The notes under the pieces were generated by a model. It was not told the DNA's origin. It was given only the letters and a program-made list of their open reading frames with translations, and did not search any database. Shown in pieces: positions 63,932 to 64,000 of a DNA stretch of 64,000 nt; the first letter of the stretch is position 1; every line of letters starts with the position of its first letter. The position numbers were made by a program, and so were the translations under genes. The stretch covers positions 124,001-188,000 of the forward strand of contig DACH01000020.1 in NCBI GenBank assembly GCA_002494625.1. The letters are read 5' to 3'. This stretch comes from Archaeoglobus sp. UBA234. GTDB lineage: Archaea; Halobacteriota; Archaeoglobi; Archaeoglobales; Archaeoglobaceae.

Positions 63932-64000
63932 TGTATCACCTTTGAAAAAGCTTCGTCGAATATTTTGTCCCAACTTAGGTTTTTAGTGAATTCAATTGCA
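63928..64000 (-). CDS. C-terminal end of an upstream gene, probably a glycosyltransferase (partial)
   Basis: Only 23 residues are visible: IEFTKNLSWDKIFDEAFSKV and then IQ before the stop, which overlaps the next ATG. The S-W-D-K-I-x-x-x-x-x-x-V ending is common in GT4 glycosyltransferases. The rest is outside the window. Confidence 0.45.
   Translation of the reverse strand, partial: AIEFTKNLSWDKIFDEAFSKVIQ

Noticed and set aside
55900..64000. Low GC of the glycan locus as proof of recent horizontal transfer
   Set aside because: AT-richness is common in surface-polysaccharide loci and the boundaries show no integration marks.

Overview
This window looks like part of the chromosome of an anaerobic archaeon of the Archaeoglobales. 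A Ferroglobus-like aromatic degrader fits best, by inference from gene content. Archaeal signs are a Sec61-beta gene, TATA-type promoters with GGAGGTGA or GGTGATG ribosome sites, archaeal BtuCD, an AF2212/DUF104-type antitoxin and an Azoarcus-type (bzdNOPQ) benzoyl-CoA reductase operon. No database search was possible; all family calls come from reading motifs.

Layout. (1) 1-9986: two divergent peptide/nickel-type ABC transporter modules, each with a lipoprotein binding protein, two permeases and a paralogous SAM methyltransferase; no ATPase gene is visible. (2) 10.0-15.1 kb: a decayed gene, then housekeeping genes (tmk, CBS protein, amidohydrolase, Sec61-beta, engB, a ubiquitin-like sulfur carrier, a YlbF-like protein). 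(3) 15.2-24.6 kb: an island that begins at an intact tRNA-Val(TAC) gene and contains two downstream copies of the tRNA 3' half, the footprint of tRNA-targeted integration. It holds remains of a DNA-methylase (DUF1156)/helicase (DUF3883) defence cassette, an ApeA-like HEPN defence gene, and several toxin-antitoxin loci. Two toxins carry single frameshifts and a third is cut short. (4) 24.9-36.2 kb: a sugar kinase, an S1P-lyase-like PLP enzyme, a phosphodiesterase-superfamily protein, BtuC/BtuD, a ClC channel, a GNAT enzyme, a phosphoribosyltransferase and a metallo-beta-lactamase protein.

(5) 36.2-45.6 kb is the metabolic centrepiece: a tight minus-strand operon with the four subunits of an ATP-dependent class I benzoyl-CoA reductase, followed by NuoE-like, NuoF-like and NuoG/GltD-hybrid subunits that probably feed it electrons. 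A winged-helix regulator lies just upstream, with a perfect 18-bp palindrome between it and the operon promoter.

(6) 45.7-51.0 kb is a gene graveyard with a DUF4143 ATPase, three toxin-antitoxin pairs, a truncated copy of a GT-C membrane glycosyltransferase and four decayed copies of the 3' end of another large membrane protein (a fifth lies at 55.7 kb). (7) 51.1-64.0 kb is an AT-rich surface-glycan locus: galU, ugd and a UDP-glucuronate decarboxylase-like gene for nucleotide sugars, then GT-C and GT4 glycosyltransferases, a sulfatase-fold protein, a large polytopic membrane protein and two methyltransferases.
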